A stretch of DNA of 64,000 nt from Paralithodes platypus (Eukaryota > Arthropoda > Malacostraca > Decapoda > Lithodidae): positions 48,299,427-48,363,426 of the forward strand of contig CM064551.1 in assembly GCA_032716605.1 (NCBI GenBank), in the 5' to 3' direction. This document shows, in pieces, positions 20,521 to 30,308 of this stretch. The stretch's first letter is position 1; every line of letters starts with the position of its first letter. A program made the translations under genes and the position numbers. Below the pieces are notes generated by a model. It worked only from the letters and a program-made list of their open reading frames with translations, was not told where the DNA came from and ran no database searches.

Positions 20521-20820
20521 ATTTGTTAGTAGTCTTGGCAAATCCAACGTCAAGGCTATTAACCTAATTGCAATGACGACTTGTCTATTTTGACTGCTAT
20601 GTCGTCATTCCAACCGCGGTTAAAAAGAAAACGTCTAGAGTCTACTCCTTATCTTGCTCTAGGAGACGTTGTACATTAACCAAAACTACCACCGAAGGTG
20701 AAAAAAGCATAGAAGAGAAGAAAAAGGGGTTTACCTTAGTTACCGCTTAAGGCCCACCCCGTGTTCTGTCATGTGCAGATCCCTGTCGAACGTGCGCATG
20801 AGCGACCCTCTCTTGTCATC
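20521..20820 (+). repeat. Left inverted terminal repeat of DIRS element
   Basis: Begins ATTTGTTAGTAG. From about 20531 it is the reverse complement of 28184-28475 with only a few differences (for example CACCCCGTGTTCTG against CATCCCGTGTTCCG). The outermost 36 nt (20521-20556) are repeated, inverted, in the internal complementary region. Confidence 0.92.
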
Positions 20821-22071
20821 ATTTTTTCACGCGCTCCATTGAATGAAGTCGCTTTTGTTGTGCTCCTTTAATTCACCCTGTTTAGGTTTGTTTCGGCTTA
20901 TCTGGCCTTCTTTTTTGTTAGACAGATGTTACGTGATCTAGGGCACACGTAAATGGGCTCCTAAGTGTGTATAATGGAGACGCGTGTGGAAATAGCCTAC
21001 CGAAGGTACGGGGGCGCCTGGCGTTCCTCGTATATGTTTTTCATTCTTTCTCTTTTCATATTCTTTTTTCCTGTTAGTCTGGGCATAGTTTAGCTTTTAG
21101 CTTAATTTAGCCTAGCTCGTTTTCTCATTCAGGAATTGCTATGCCCCTATGAGTTTTCATTTTTTCATAGCCTAGGTGTACCGTTGGTAAACAATCTGAG
21201 ATTTCGTTGGTGGCGGTGCTGTTTGTAGAGTTTGTGTCGGCCGCATTATTAGCGTTATTCCCGAGTCCCCCCTTTCGAGTCCTTCACTGTGTCTCAAGGG
21301 CCTGGGCGACAGGTGGTTCGTGATACTCCAGGGGTACCCCACGGGGGCCCCTCTTTCACACCACAGGGTTTTTCGCCCCTGACACATTCTCTGCTCACGG
21401 CTAGGCCACCCTTTTTCTCACCAGTTTCATTTACTGGTTTTTGTTTTCTCTTCCTGTTTCACCTCCATCCTTTCATAGTCTTTTGCCCAATCCAGGGGTA
21501 CCTCACGGGGGCCCCTGTTTGTGCGAAACCACCCTCCCTGCCACTTCTCCTCATGGGCTTTGCTCTATCTCTGTGGGTTGGGTGGTTCCTGGGGGATGTG
21601 CCTCCTCTCCTCTGGTGTGTCTTCCTTGCCTCTCCCTTTACCGGTTGAGTCAGGATAAATTCAAGGAAGACACTGCTCAGCTTGATGGCCATCATTGTTT
21701 GGAGTTCATTAGGAGATGACGCATTTTTTGTGGCCTTTTTTGGTATTCCCTAGACGCTCCTCTCGCTTTTTTCGGCGCCGGACCATCTCGGCCGGTCCCG
21801 CAAATTTGCGGGAGCTCGATTCGGTCCTCTGGGACGTTTCGTCTCCCCGCAAATTTGCGGAGATCGTTGGGGGGTCCCGCAAAATTGCGGGAGGGTGGTG
21901 TCGGTACGGTTATGCCTCCATTGGCCCGCAAATTTGCGGTAATAGTTGGCTTTCACTATTGACTTTTTTTATGTCATCTTGTTGCCTGATACTATATTGG
22001 TGTATGCACTTTACTGGTGTTATAGGCCCTGCATGTAAGATGTTGAGTGGTGGTTAACACTTTCTCCATCT
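20821..22071 (+). other. DIRS leader region with palindromes
   Basis: Untranslated or N-terminal region before the gag-like frames. It holds a direct repeat of CCAGGGGTACCYCACGGGGG at 21328 and 21492, and four palindromes of the CCCGCAAATTTGCGGG type listed separately. Short ORFs here show no recognised domain. Confidence 0.6.
21797..21939. repeat. Four dispersed 15-16 bp palindromes in DIRS leader
   Basis: CCCGCAAATTTGCGGG at 21797-21812, CCCGCAAATTTGCGG at 21846-21860, CCCGCAAAATTGCGGG at 21876-21891 and CCCGCAAATTTGCGG at 21925-21939. Start-to-start spacings are 49, 30 and 49 bp, a mirror-symmetric arrangement. A dyad-symmetric protein-binding array is the simplest reading. The function is unknown. 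Confidence 0.85.
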
Positions 22072-22274
22072 TTGCAGGTTCTGCTAGTGCTCTTCCGCCT
22101 TGGCCGCCCTCCTCACCTACCTCTGTGCTCCCAGTTTAGGGTGAGTACGGATACCTGTTTGCATGTGTGTTCCAGTTTCCCCATGCTCCTTCCCTGGTTC
22201 TTCTTGGACATTCTCCACTTACTCCTTCGACGTGCTGATTATGGTGTGTGTTCTTCTAGTGCAGGTAGGCTGCC

Positions 22275-24430
22275 TTGCTTTTGCCTTGGTTGTCGCTCCC
22301 CGTGCTTGGAGAGCCACAAGTCCTGCTTGCGCCACTCGCTCTGTGTGTCCTCTACGGCCTACCTCCCTGCTCTGTGTGGCACGTATCTGGCCCTGGTTCC
22401 TCGGCGGCGGCTGTGGCCTCTGCTTCCCTTCCGTCGGTGTGGACGATGGTCTCCCGCCACATTAGGACTGTGGGCCACCGTTCCCCGGCCTTTGTTGCCG
22501 ACCGGATCCGCGTCGCCCTGGGTATCTCTGACCCGACTGAAGGCCATTCACCTGGCCCTCTCCCTGCTCGGGCCCTCTCCCCTGGGTCCCGCAGCCGGTC
22601 ATCCCATCGTCGGGGGGTTCCCCAGCTCCGTCCACGCTCTCGCTCGCCTCGTCGTCCGTCCTCTACTGCCCCTCGTCGTCCTCCTGATCGCCTTGACGGC
22701 GCCCATCGCCCTCGTCATGGTTCTCGCCCTGAGGCCGGGGTTAGCGGCTCTGCCCCTGTGCGCCCTCCCCTGGCCTCTACGGATAGGGGCTCTACTCCCT
22801 TCCGCCCGCTTCCCCAGCCCAGACGACTTCCTCTTACGTTGTCCTCTCCGCGCGCGGTTGTTCATGCTGTAGCTGGCCCTCTGCTCCCTCCTCCTACACT
22901 GTCCAGGAGGGTCCGCCTGGATGTCGTTGCTTCTCCTACTTCACCTGCTTCAGTGCCTATTCTTCCTTCACGGTCTCGTCCCACGGTGGTGGTCCCTCCC
23001 TCCTCCGCCTCGGTGTCGGGCCGCCCTGTTATCTCAGCCCCGGGGATCCTTGCTCTGTTTCCCCCCGCGGCTCCTTCTGGCCTCCTTTCACCCGGCCAGC
23101 CTTCCCACTCCCGTCGTCCTGCTCCTCCTAATTTTTCTCTTCCTGACCTTCACTTACCGTCTCGCCAGGGGGGTACCCCTCCTCTTGCCTCGGTGGGGTT
23201 TCGCGAGGTTTCGGGGTCCCCTTTCTCAGGAGCTGACGTGTCGCTGGAAGAGGGGAATGGTGCTGTTTCCCCCTCGGCCGTTCGTGATCGGGGACGAGTC
23301 CCTCAACGGCGACACAACCGTCGTCGCTCGCCTTCCTTGGGCCGCAACGCTGCTGGTTCGTGTCGTGAGTCTCGCTCCCGCTTGCCCCTGCGGGCCGACC
23401 AATCTGGGGGGGGGGTCGCCTCTCTCGGATCGATTGTCGGCTATGCAGGGCTGGGTTGTGTCACGCTTCGACGGGCGCTTGGAGTCGATGGAAGACTCCC
23501 TCTTCTCGCCCTTCTTGGCGGTGACTCACCCTCAGCGCCTCACCCTACCTACCCCTGCTACGGTCCCCCTCCCTTCTGCAGGCCTACGCTCTGGTCAGAC
23601 TTCAGCCGCCTGACATCCTTCCGGCTGTTCAGTCCCTGGCTGTGTTGACGGGTCTGTCCTCCTATGGGACAGGTTTGTGCGACGCCGGTACGCCTGGCTT
23701 AGCCATCATGCTCGGTCACCCTCTCCCATTGGAGGCCTGGTTTGCTGAGGCCTTCGCCTTCACACACCGATCTGTCGACGGCTCTCCTTCAGTCCCTCCC
23801 CCGGAGTCATCACTGATTTTGCCTCCTCTTGTGTCTGTCGGCGGGTTGGACGGCGCGTTCTGGTCCTGGATGAGCGCGCCCGTTCTTGAACTTTGTTCTA
23901 TTGCTACCCCGTTCTTCTCTCACCCGGATCAGCCCTCTGTCGCCAAGGTTTTTCCCTTGCGACAGAGGGTGACGGACTTATTGTCTTGTCTTTAGGTTCC
24001 CTCCAGACGTCTGTTCACCACCTGCGGCTTTTCGAGGCGTCTGCGCCAGGCGATCTTCGCGAGGGTTTGGACCGCGTTCAGTGGGTCCACCTTCGGCTCG
24101 CGGTGTCTTTGGTTCCCGAGCTGAAGGCGGTTTTGTGCGCGGCAACTCGGCAAGGCCCGACGGTACGGTCCTCGTTCTGCCGGCCGGCCCCCTTGGATAT
24201 TCGTCAGGGTTTGTTGTACTCTGCGCCATATACGTCGTTTTTTTTTAAGCAGGATGCTTGGGAATGCTACGCTTCTCTGTCGGCGGCCCCTGCTTCCGAC
24301 ACGCGACGCCGCGCTGTGTCGTTGTGGACCCTGCTTACGTCACGCACCGACGCGCTGTGCCGCGCGCGGGGTCTTCTCAGTCCCGTCCTTCTGCCGGTCC
24401 TCTTCGGGGTGCTGCTGCAAGTGCTGCCGC
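22275..24430 (+). pseudogene. gag: DIRS gag-like region (frameshifted)
   Basis: Protein-like signal moves between frames: 22275-23400 is rich in serine, arginine and proline (RSRSSHRRGVPQLRPRSRSP), like the basic linker of DIRS Gag. 23400-23600 in another frame gives GWVVSRFDGRLESMEDSLF. 23642-23995 gives PGLAIMLGHPLPLEAWFAEA. 23990-24400 gives PLDIRQGLLYSAPYTSFFF and QDAWECYASLSAAP. Together they look like one structural protein of about 700 residues broken by at least three frameshifts, or separate decayed ORFs. It precedes RT as in DIRS-1. Identification as Gag is from position and composition, not from a conserved domain. Confidence 0.6.
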
Positions 24431-24718
24431 CTTGCACGGGCGCAGGACTGGGACGTTGCAGGCCAGTGCGTCGGTTCCGCCTCGCACTTCTGTTCTTGCC
24501 CCTTTCATCCCCTCCGTGTCGGGGCTGGCCGGCCTTCCACTTCCGGCCGCCCTTCGACGGGGTCAGCCCCGCGCCGGCCTGGGGTTGGGGTGGCCCGCCC
24601 TTTTCGACGAGGTTGGGGGGGGGGGGTAGAGGAGGTCAACGTGGCGCTCATGCCCGCACGGCCTGTACCGGGGGTACCTCCACGTCAACACAATGTGTAG
24701 TTCTCTGGATCGGCCTCC

Positions 24719-25831
24719 TTGTTCTCCTTCTCGCCTGGCCGACCGGGTCGCTCCCCTCCTCTCGGGTGCTCCCTCGGGTTGTTTTCACCCTTGCGCCCCT
24801 CGGTAGCCGCGAGGGACGTTGGGGGTGGCGGGTTGCGCGGAGGGGTCTCACCTGGAGGTGGACGTCCAGACCCCCACTCCGCTCTTGTCACCGACGCCGG
24901 CCCATCTCTTCAGAGGTGGCCCACGTGTTCACTTCCATGCCCGAGCTGGGTAGCGTCGAGGGAGTTGACCGCCGGTCACCCGGTTTTCCTCTCCCGTGTC
25001 TTTCTGGTACCGTCGACGAACTGCGACGCGATGCGACCGGTGGTGGATCATTCGGCCCTCAACGGGCACATCGTGCACACACGGTTTCGGATGCTGCCGG
25101 TACCCCTGGTACGCCTGGCCCTGTGCCCTCTGTCGTGGGTAGTGTCGCTGGCCCTCCAGGATGCGTCTTGGCTCGTTCCTCTCCATCCTCGCTTCCAGCG
25201 ATTCTTGGCCGTTCGGACTTCCGATCGTGTGTTCCTGTTCGACGGCCTTCCCTTCGGTCTCCACATCGCGCCGCAGATCTTCTCCGCACTGGTGGGGCAG
25301 GCTCTGGGTCCTCTCCTCAGGAGCGGGCTCCAGATCCTGTTTTCCTTGGCCGATTGGTTGGTAGTTTCCGACGCCCTAGGACTGTGCATTGGCGACGCCC
25401 TCACAGTCGTTCGCAACATCGCACGGTTAGGGTTCCCCTTCGATGTTCCCAAGTCACGCTTGACCCCGTCGCGTGTCGTGCCATGGGTCGGTCTCGCATG
25501 GGTTTTGTCCGGCGCTACGGTGACCCGGGGTCTGCCGGCCGCGGTGCACCTTCGGTGGAAGGTCTTCGCCGTGTTGCACTCGGTCTCCCTCCCGGGGTGG
25601 CTCTGGGACTCGTTCGTGGGTTCGCTGCATTGGGCCGCTATGCCCCTTCCCTTAGGGAGCCTCTGGCTACGCCGCCTCCTCCTCATGGGCACCGCGGTGT
25701 TTCCGTTGCCCCTATGGATCGGCTCCTGCCGCTCCCGCGTACCGTTCGCAGACGCTTCGGTCGCTGGGTTGCTCGGGGCTCGCTCTCTGCGGCTGTGCCC
25801 TGGACCGCCCCCCCGCCGACGGTCTGGGTAG
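24719..25831 (+). CDS. DIRS reverse transcriptase (catalytic residues altered)
   Basis: 370-codon frame containing a DIRS-type RT from about residue 85. Visible landmarks: HPVFLSRVFLVPS, MRPVVDHSALNGHIV, the motif A region VSLALQDASWLVPLHPRFQ, FDGLPFGLHIAPQIF, the motif C region LFSLADWLVVSD, and FPFDVPKSRLTPSRVVPWVG. Active DIRS enzymes normally have Asp in motif A (LDL-DAY) and YLDD in motif C. Here these read LAL-DAS and SLAD, so the motif A Asp and the first motif C Asp are Ala. The frame is otherwise open. Either the copy is catalytically dead or the family is unusual. The first ~80 residues are probably not native to the enzyme. Confidence 0.82.
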   Translation: MFSFSPGRPGRSPPLGCSLGLFSPLRPSVAARDVGGGGLRGGVSPGGGRPDPHSALVTDAGPSLQRWPTCSLPCPSWVASRELTAGHPVFLSRVFLVPSTNCDAMRPVVDHSALNGHIVHTRFRMLPVPLVRLALCPLSWVVSLALQDASWLVPLHPRFQRFLAVRTSDRVFLFDGLPFGLHIAPQIFSALVGQALGPLLRSGLQILFSLADWLVVSDALGLCIGDALTVVRNIARLGFPFDVPKSRLTPSRVVPWVGLAWVLSGATVTRGLPAAVHLRWKVFAVLHSVSLPGWLWDSFVGSLHWAAMPLPLGSLWLRRLLLMGTAVFPLPLWIGSCRSRVPFADASVAGLLGARSLRLCPGPPPRRRSG

Positions 25832-26246
25832 CCACAGATACGTCGAGCGAGGTTGGGTGAGGTTCCCGATCGAACCTGGGACTTCCACTTCCCGGCAGAT
25901 GGGTGGGTCTCCCTCCTCTTACCCGTCTATGCCCTCGGACTGTTGGTTCCTTTGTTCTTCCTGCGGGACCACGCGCTGGCCCTTCGGGGTAAGTCGGTGG
26001 CCTTCGGGTTGGACACTCAGACAAGCTGTCCCCTGTTTCCTTATGCGGGGGTCCTCCAGGTCGTTGACTCTATTGGGGGTCTCGGTGGAGTTTTTCTTCC
26101 TCGCGGACCGACACCCCTTCTCCTTGCATGCCTCCTCCCTGCCCGGGCCTGCCACCCTGTGGGCGGCCGCCCTGTCGAGAGGACAGGGCGTTCTTGTAGA
26201 ATGGGCGATGAAACGGACTGTGTTCGCCGACCTCGCGGCTTCCTGA
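25790..26246 (+). pseudogene. DIRS RNase H region (frameshifted)
   Basis: Begins VWVATDTSSEVG at the end of one frame (stop at 25858), continues as PDRTWDFHFPADGW in the frame starting at 25853, and finishes in a third frame (to 26246) with LHASSLPGPATLWAAALSRG and EWAMKRTVFADL. These correspond to the TDAS, internal and HIPG...ADxLSR...EW blocks of DIRS RNase H. Two frameshifts are needed to read it, so it is broken as given. Confidence 0.65.
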
Positions 26247-26247
26247 G

Positions 26248-27846
26248 GTGTTCCGGAGGTCGCCTTGTTCGCATCGGGGGTGCCGCGCCAGTTGCCTTTG
26301 GACCTCTCCCTCCGTCCTCGCGCTCCGGGGGAGGTCCGGACGCTTTCATGGTAGCCTGGTACAGGTGGCGGTCGATATACATCTTTCCGCCACCAGACGC
26401 GCTGTTGATGTGCCCAGTCCTCGCGAAGCTGCGGCTGTACCACGGCTGCGTCTGGCTCCTCGCGCCTCTGTGGCCGGCACGGACTTGGTCCGCCCGGTTG
26501 CCGCGGTGGTGCCCGAGTCCGGTCCCTCTACCTGTCTCCGGCTTCCACTTGGGCTAGGTTGGGGACCTGCGGACCTCGTTGGCCTTCGCATCGTGCTTGT
26601 TCATGAGGCACGGTGGCTCCCGGTCCCCGGCCGGGCCCTGACTGACTTCCTGCAGCGTTCCTGGCCGTCTTCTCCTTGGGGGACTTACGGGTCCCGCTGG
26701 AGGTCTTTTACTAGGTGGCTACAGGCCACTCGCCTGCCAGTTGGCTCTCCTTCCTTCGTCCTACGCTCCTTGTTTCACCTCTTCCGTACACGTCGCTTTC
26801 CAGTCGACGCTATACGTACCCACTTGTCTGCCGTCCGGGGGGTCTTTGGCTCCGTCGCTGGGCTGGTCGTTCCGCCACAGGAGCTGGATTCCTTCCTGAC
26901 GGCTGCCTTCCGGGATCGACCGCCTCCGCGCCAGGTCCCTCCGCAGTGGGATCTGGGGCGGGCTCTGGTCCTTCTGGCTTCACCCACGTATACAAGGGCC
27001 GCTACGCCGGTTCCGTTGCTCGGGCGTCCACTCTTCCTTGTCGCTCTGGCCACTGGGGATCGGGTGTCTGCACTAGCGGCATTGTCACGGCCCCGGGACT
27101 GCGTGCGATTCTCCCCGTCCTTGCATGGCGTCTCGTTCGCCTCCTCCCCTCCTTTTGTTACCACGCATGGGAGGGAGGCCCCCGTTTTCCAGCCTTTCGC
27201 CGTCCAGGCTTTACGGCGTGGGCATCCTCGCCATGTGTTGTGCCCGGTGTCAGCCTTGCACTCGTCTGTGGCGCCGCCTTCGGGTACTGCTGTGTGGGTG
27301 TCTCCTCGGACAGGTGGGAGGCTCTCGCAGGTGCAGATGGGCCGCCACGTTTGTCGGACCGTTCGTGCCCGTCACCCTGTTTGTAGGGGTTCTGCGCACG
27401 ATGTCAGATCCTTTGCTGCCTCCTTCCGGTTCCTATCACGTCGATCCTTCCCTGCCATTGCCTCAGCGGTTTTGTGGTCTTCTATCAATTCCTTCATCTC
27501 CTCCTACCTCTCCGTGTCCAGTGTTCGACCCCCTCGGCCGGTGATTGCTCTCGGGGGTCGTGTTTCCTGGTGCTCTGGCGAAGATCCCTGGTCTTCCCCC
27601 CTTGTCCCTCGTTCTTTTCCTTTGTTTTATTTGACAAAGGGGGGGGGGGGGAGGGTACAGGTTTGCAACACTGGATTGCAAGTTTGGGATTATGTATTGT
27701 TCCAGTACATAAGTGTTTTTGCCATATTGAAAATTGTGTTTTGTTCTTGTGTTCAGTGTTTTTGTTGTTTTTTGAAGAAAAGGGATTTTGGGTACAGTAC
27801 CTTTTTGGTTTCAGACAAGTCTATGTTTTTGCATTACTATGAATGA
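26248..27846 (+). CDS. DIRS tyrosine recombinase (532 aa frame)
   Basis: Phage-integrase-family recombinase that integrates the circular DNA intermediate. The N-terminal SAM-like core-binding domain is at about residues 120-200 (LTDFLQRSWPSS, WRSFTRWLQA, RTHLSAVRGVFGS). The catalytic domain follows. First catalytic Arg: VALATGDRVSALAAL (about 270). HxxR: SAHDVRSFAASF (about 410). Trp and nucleophile Tyr: AVLWSSINSFISSYLS (about 440). All expected active-site positions are filled, in contrast to the altered RT. The frame begins inside the upstream RNase H region, so the true start is unclear. The last ~70 codons run into the A/T-rich 3' region and may not be coding. Confidence 0.82.
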   Translation: MFRRSPCSHRGCRASCLWTSPSVLALRGRSGRFHGSLVQVAVDIHLSATRRAVDVPSPREAAAVPRLRLAPRASVAGTDLVRPVAAVVPESGPSTCLRLPLGLGWGPADLVGLRIVLVHEARWLPVPGRALTDFLQRSWPSSPWGTYGSRWRSFTRWLQATRLPVGSPSFVLRSLFHLFRTRRFPVDAIRTHLSAVRGVFGSVAGLVVPPQELDSFLTAAFRDRPPPRQVPPQWDLGRALVLLASPTYTRAATPVPLLGRPLFLVALATGDRVSALAALSRPRDCVRFSPSLHGVSFASSPPFVTTHGREAPVFQPFAVQALRRGHPRHVLCPVSALHSSVAPPSGTAVWVSPRTGGRLSQVQMGRHVCRTVRARHPVCRGSAHDVRSFAASFRFLSRRSFPAIASAVLWSSINSFISSYLSVSSVRPPRPVIALGGRVSWCSGEDPWSSPLVPRSFPLFYLTKGGGGRVQVCNTGLQVWDYVLFQYISVFAILKIVFCSCVQCFCCFLKKRDFGYSTFLVSDKSMFLHYYE

Positions 27847-28007
27847 CGGGCATGTGTTAAAACTGTTCTTTTTAGCTACTCCTCAGTTTTTCACTCTTTT
27901 ATTAAACGCTCTTGTTTAAATTGTGTCTTTGTCATTCGTAATTTTGTTTTATGCATTGTTTTTTTTGGTAGGTTGGGCTTGGATGTCCTCCTCCTATTTG
28001 TTATGCA

Positions 28008-28120
28008 GCCTTGACGTTGGATTTGCCAAGACTACTAACAAATTGGGAGGTTTGACGTACCTCCCAACCTACCAAATAGGAAAACCTACTATTTGGTAGT
28101 AGTCTTGGAAAATCCAACGT
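28008..28120. repeat. Internal complementary region of DIRS element
   Basis: 28008-28043 is the exact reverse complement of the left terminus 20521-20556. 28041-28120 is the reverse complement of the right terminus (about 28453-28533) with one mismatch. The two meet at ACAAATTGGG, overlapping by about 3 nt. In the DIRS-1 model this region templates joining of the two ends into a circle. Its presence fixes both termini of the element. Confidence 0.92.
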
Positions 28121-28183
28121 ACATAATACCCTCCCTCACGCCGGACCCCTGCCCATCCGCGTTCTTCTGCTGACGTGAGATGT

Positions 28184-28533
28184 GATGACAAGAGAGGGTC
28201 GCTCATGCGCACGTTCGACAGGGATCTGCACATGACGGAACACGGGATGGGCCTTAAGCGGTAACTAAGGTAAACCCCTTTTTCTTCTCTTCTATGCTTT
28301 TTTCACCTTCGGTGGTAGTTTTGGTTAATGTACAACGTCTCCTAGAGCAAGATAAGGAGTAGACTCTAGACGTTTTCTTTTTAACCGCGGTTGGAATGAC
28401 GACATAGCAGTCAAAATAGACAAGTCGTCATTGCAATTAGGTTAATAGCCTTGACGTTGGATTTTCCAAGCCTACTACCAAATAGTAGGTTTTCCTATTT
28501 GGTAGGTTGGGAGGTACGTCAAACCTCCCAATT
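28184..28533 (-). repeat. Right inverted terminal repeat of DIRS element with extension
   Basis: 28184-28475 mirrors the left repeat. The outer ~60 bp are unique to this end and contain two hairpins: CCAAATAG...CTATTTGG (28477-28501) and GGGAGGT...ACCTCCC (28509-28529). The element ends CCTCCCAATT at 28533. A longer right repeat is known from DIRS-1. Confidence 0.9.
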
Positions 28534-29112
28534 AGGTTACCTTATACAGTACTGTACTGATATACTGTAGGTTACAATACTTCCCAATCAGTTCAATAAC
28601 CTTTAACAATTTAACACAAACACCTGGACCTGTTCCTCATGCCCCTCCCTCTCCCAGTCAAATCCCTCACCTAAAACCCGTCCACCTCTCCTCCCCAACC
28701 CACCTAACCTTCCCATATCATCCACTCCCCCCCCCTAAAACCCGTCCACCTCTCCTCCCTAACCCACCTAACCTTCCCATACCATTCACATCCTCAACTC
28801 AACACACCACACCCCATCCTAATCCATTCCAACCCCCATCTCCTGCTCCCCAATCCCCACCCCCACCTCACCCATCCCAACCCCCAGCCCCTCCCTCACC
28901 CCCATCCCCACCCCATCCTCGTGCAGCAGCACCCAACATACATCGTGCACATAACATTAACATTCTTCAACTGAACATAGATGGCATCAACACAAAGAAA
29001 CACGAACTCTCACACTTCATCAAACAACACAACATACACATTGCCATCTTACAAGAAACAAAACTCCGCACAACACAAAAAACACCCACATTTCATAATT
29101 TCACCACCACCA
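28534..29112 (+). mobile_element. LINE C copy 2, 5' part (proline-rich region and endonuclease start)
   Basis: The 3' portion translates to INILQLNIDGINTKKHEL and IAILQETKL, the first two motifs (Asn, Glu) of an APE-type endonuclease. These continue naturally into the LINE C sequence at 35062 (QDRAVGGGGG). Upstream is a C-rich tract with a 64-bp tandem duplication (about 28672-28800), possibly 5' UTR or the end of ORF1. The start of LINE C is not defined; the first ~60 bp may be flank. Confidence 0.7.
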
Positions 29113-29274
29113 GGGCTCTGTCCTATCTCCTATTCTCTTTCTAATTTTTATAAAAATGATCTCCTTAACTGTACCTTAATTCCCATCCATTCATACGCAG
29201 ACGACTCAACCTTACACTACTCCATTAGTTTTTCAGAACGCCCCAGCCAGCAATCCCTCAACGACAAACGTAAT
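29113..29274 (+). pseudogene. LINE D fragment (reverse transcriptase palm), left part
   Basis: Encodes QGSVLSPILFLIFI and, after a frameshift, IHSYADDSTLHYS: motifs B and C of a different LINE family from A, B, C and F. It stops where the Gypsy LTR begins and resumes at 34511 with EAIELLNSDLNTI in the same frame once one target copy is removed. So the Gypsy element inserted into this LINE. Confidence 0.8.
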
Positions 29275-29625
29275 TGTATGGTTGTCATGTAAAGCTACAA
29301 CAACCTTGATAATCCTTTCTTGCACAAGGATGTAGAATAAAAGTCCAGAGATTAGTTTATAGGTTCTTATTAGCCAAAGATATACAGGGAGCTGGGAGGC
29401 ACTTGTTAAGCTGAGTGCCGACCGGATGTTACTGATGAAAACATGTGCAGCGGTGCCGGATATATTTGGTGCAACGCTGCCGATACTACAGAGTACGGTA
29501 TATTATCATGGGATATTAAACAATGATAGTATTGCCCTGAAAGTACATGTGTGTATGTTGCAATATGATTAAGGCATGTGTACACTCTGTATATATGTTG
29601 TGTGTGCACTTAACCTATATCAACA
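29275..29625 (-). repeat. 3' LTR of Gypsy-Mag-like element
   Basis: 351 bp. The element strand begins TGTTGATATAGG and ends CATACA. It matches 34160-34510 except for T against A at about 29361/34246. The polypurine tract abuts it at 29626. Confidence 0.93.
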
Positions 29626-30308
29626 CCTCCCTCCCCCTTCAAGCTCGCAAGACGTTGTCGAGCTGACTCTTTTTCTAGGAGCCTTTCAGACCTACGTGGA
29701 GCCATGGGGGAAGTGAAGGACTCTCTTTCTGGGTCCGTGCAAGACACAGGGATCTCAGGGTTATGAGGGAGGGGTTCAACACCAGGGGAATTCACTGGGC
29801 GGAGGAATCGACGGTTCCGCCAACATATCTTACCACTGGGGAGACGAACCTCATAATCCCTGGACCTGCCGCAGCCCATGACGACCCCAACCTTGTCCCA
29901 GCGGTGAGAAGTCGGGTCTTGGATCCGCACTGTGGTGCCGACTCTCAACCTGGGAAGGGGCCGTGCATGCTGGTCATAGTTTCTCTGCACCAGCGCAGTG
30001 TGGGCGGCTGCACGGCGGTCACAGTCCTCGGCCTTGGCTTGCCACTCTGCTGCAAAGGACTGGGGATGAGCAGGGACACAAGACCGTAGTGGGTGGCCAT
30101 ACAGGATTTGTGCCGGGGAGCGGCCTGTGAAGTTCGGGGTGTTGCGGAGCTCCAACAGTCCACGGTCAAAGTCCTCACAGTCGATGTTGCCTGAGGGAGC
30201 CGTCTTCAGTATGAGGTGTTTGACGGACTTGACGGCAGACTCGGCATGACCGTTGGATTGTGGGTAGTGTGGGGAAGAGACCAAGTGATTGACACCCCAA
30301 CGCTCCAT
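29610..30308 (-). pseudogene. pol: Integrase core end and C-terminus of Gypsy-Mag-like element
   Basis: 232 codons starting ERWGVNHLVSSPHYPQSNG. They include the third catalytic residue (GHAESAVKSVKHL), the basic region, a chromatin- or RNA-binding C-terminal module (VRIQDPTSHRWDKVG) and a tail ending inside the LTR. It continues the integrase begun in the 1152-aa ORF, but in another frame. The break is near 30440, just before the second catalytic Asp. Confidence 0.85.

Larger units (their letters stand above)
20521..28533 (+). mobile_element. DIRS-type tyrosine-recombinase retrotransposon (about 8 kb)
   Basis: The features define a DIRS element: inverted rather than direct terminal repeats (about 20531-20820 and 28184-28475); a right-end extension to 28533; an internal complementary region at 28008-28120 that joins sequences complementary to both outer ends; and gag-like, reverse transcriptase, RNase H and tyrosine recombinase coding regions in that order. 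There is no integrase of the DDE type and no flanking duplication. The body is strikingly poor in A on the coding strand and rich in C and T. The coding regions lie in all three frames, with several frameshifts, some next to long G runs, so assembly errors may contribute. Confidence 0.93.

Noticed and set aside
21797..21939. CRISPR-like array
   Set aside because: Only four short palindromes with unequal spacing inside a eukaryotic retroelement; no spacers of constant size and no cas genes.
24648..27164. Many minus-strand and alternative-frame ORFs in the DIRS body
   Set aside because: High GC leaves few stops in any frame; no conserved domain in the reverse frames.
20821..27650. GC-rich, C/T-biased 7-kb tract as a host gene, CpG island or bacterial contamination
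   Set aside because: The tract lies between matched DIRS inverted repeats and encodes DIRS-type RT and recombinase; composition is a property of the element.
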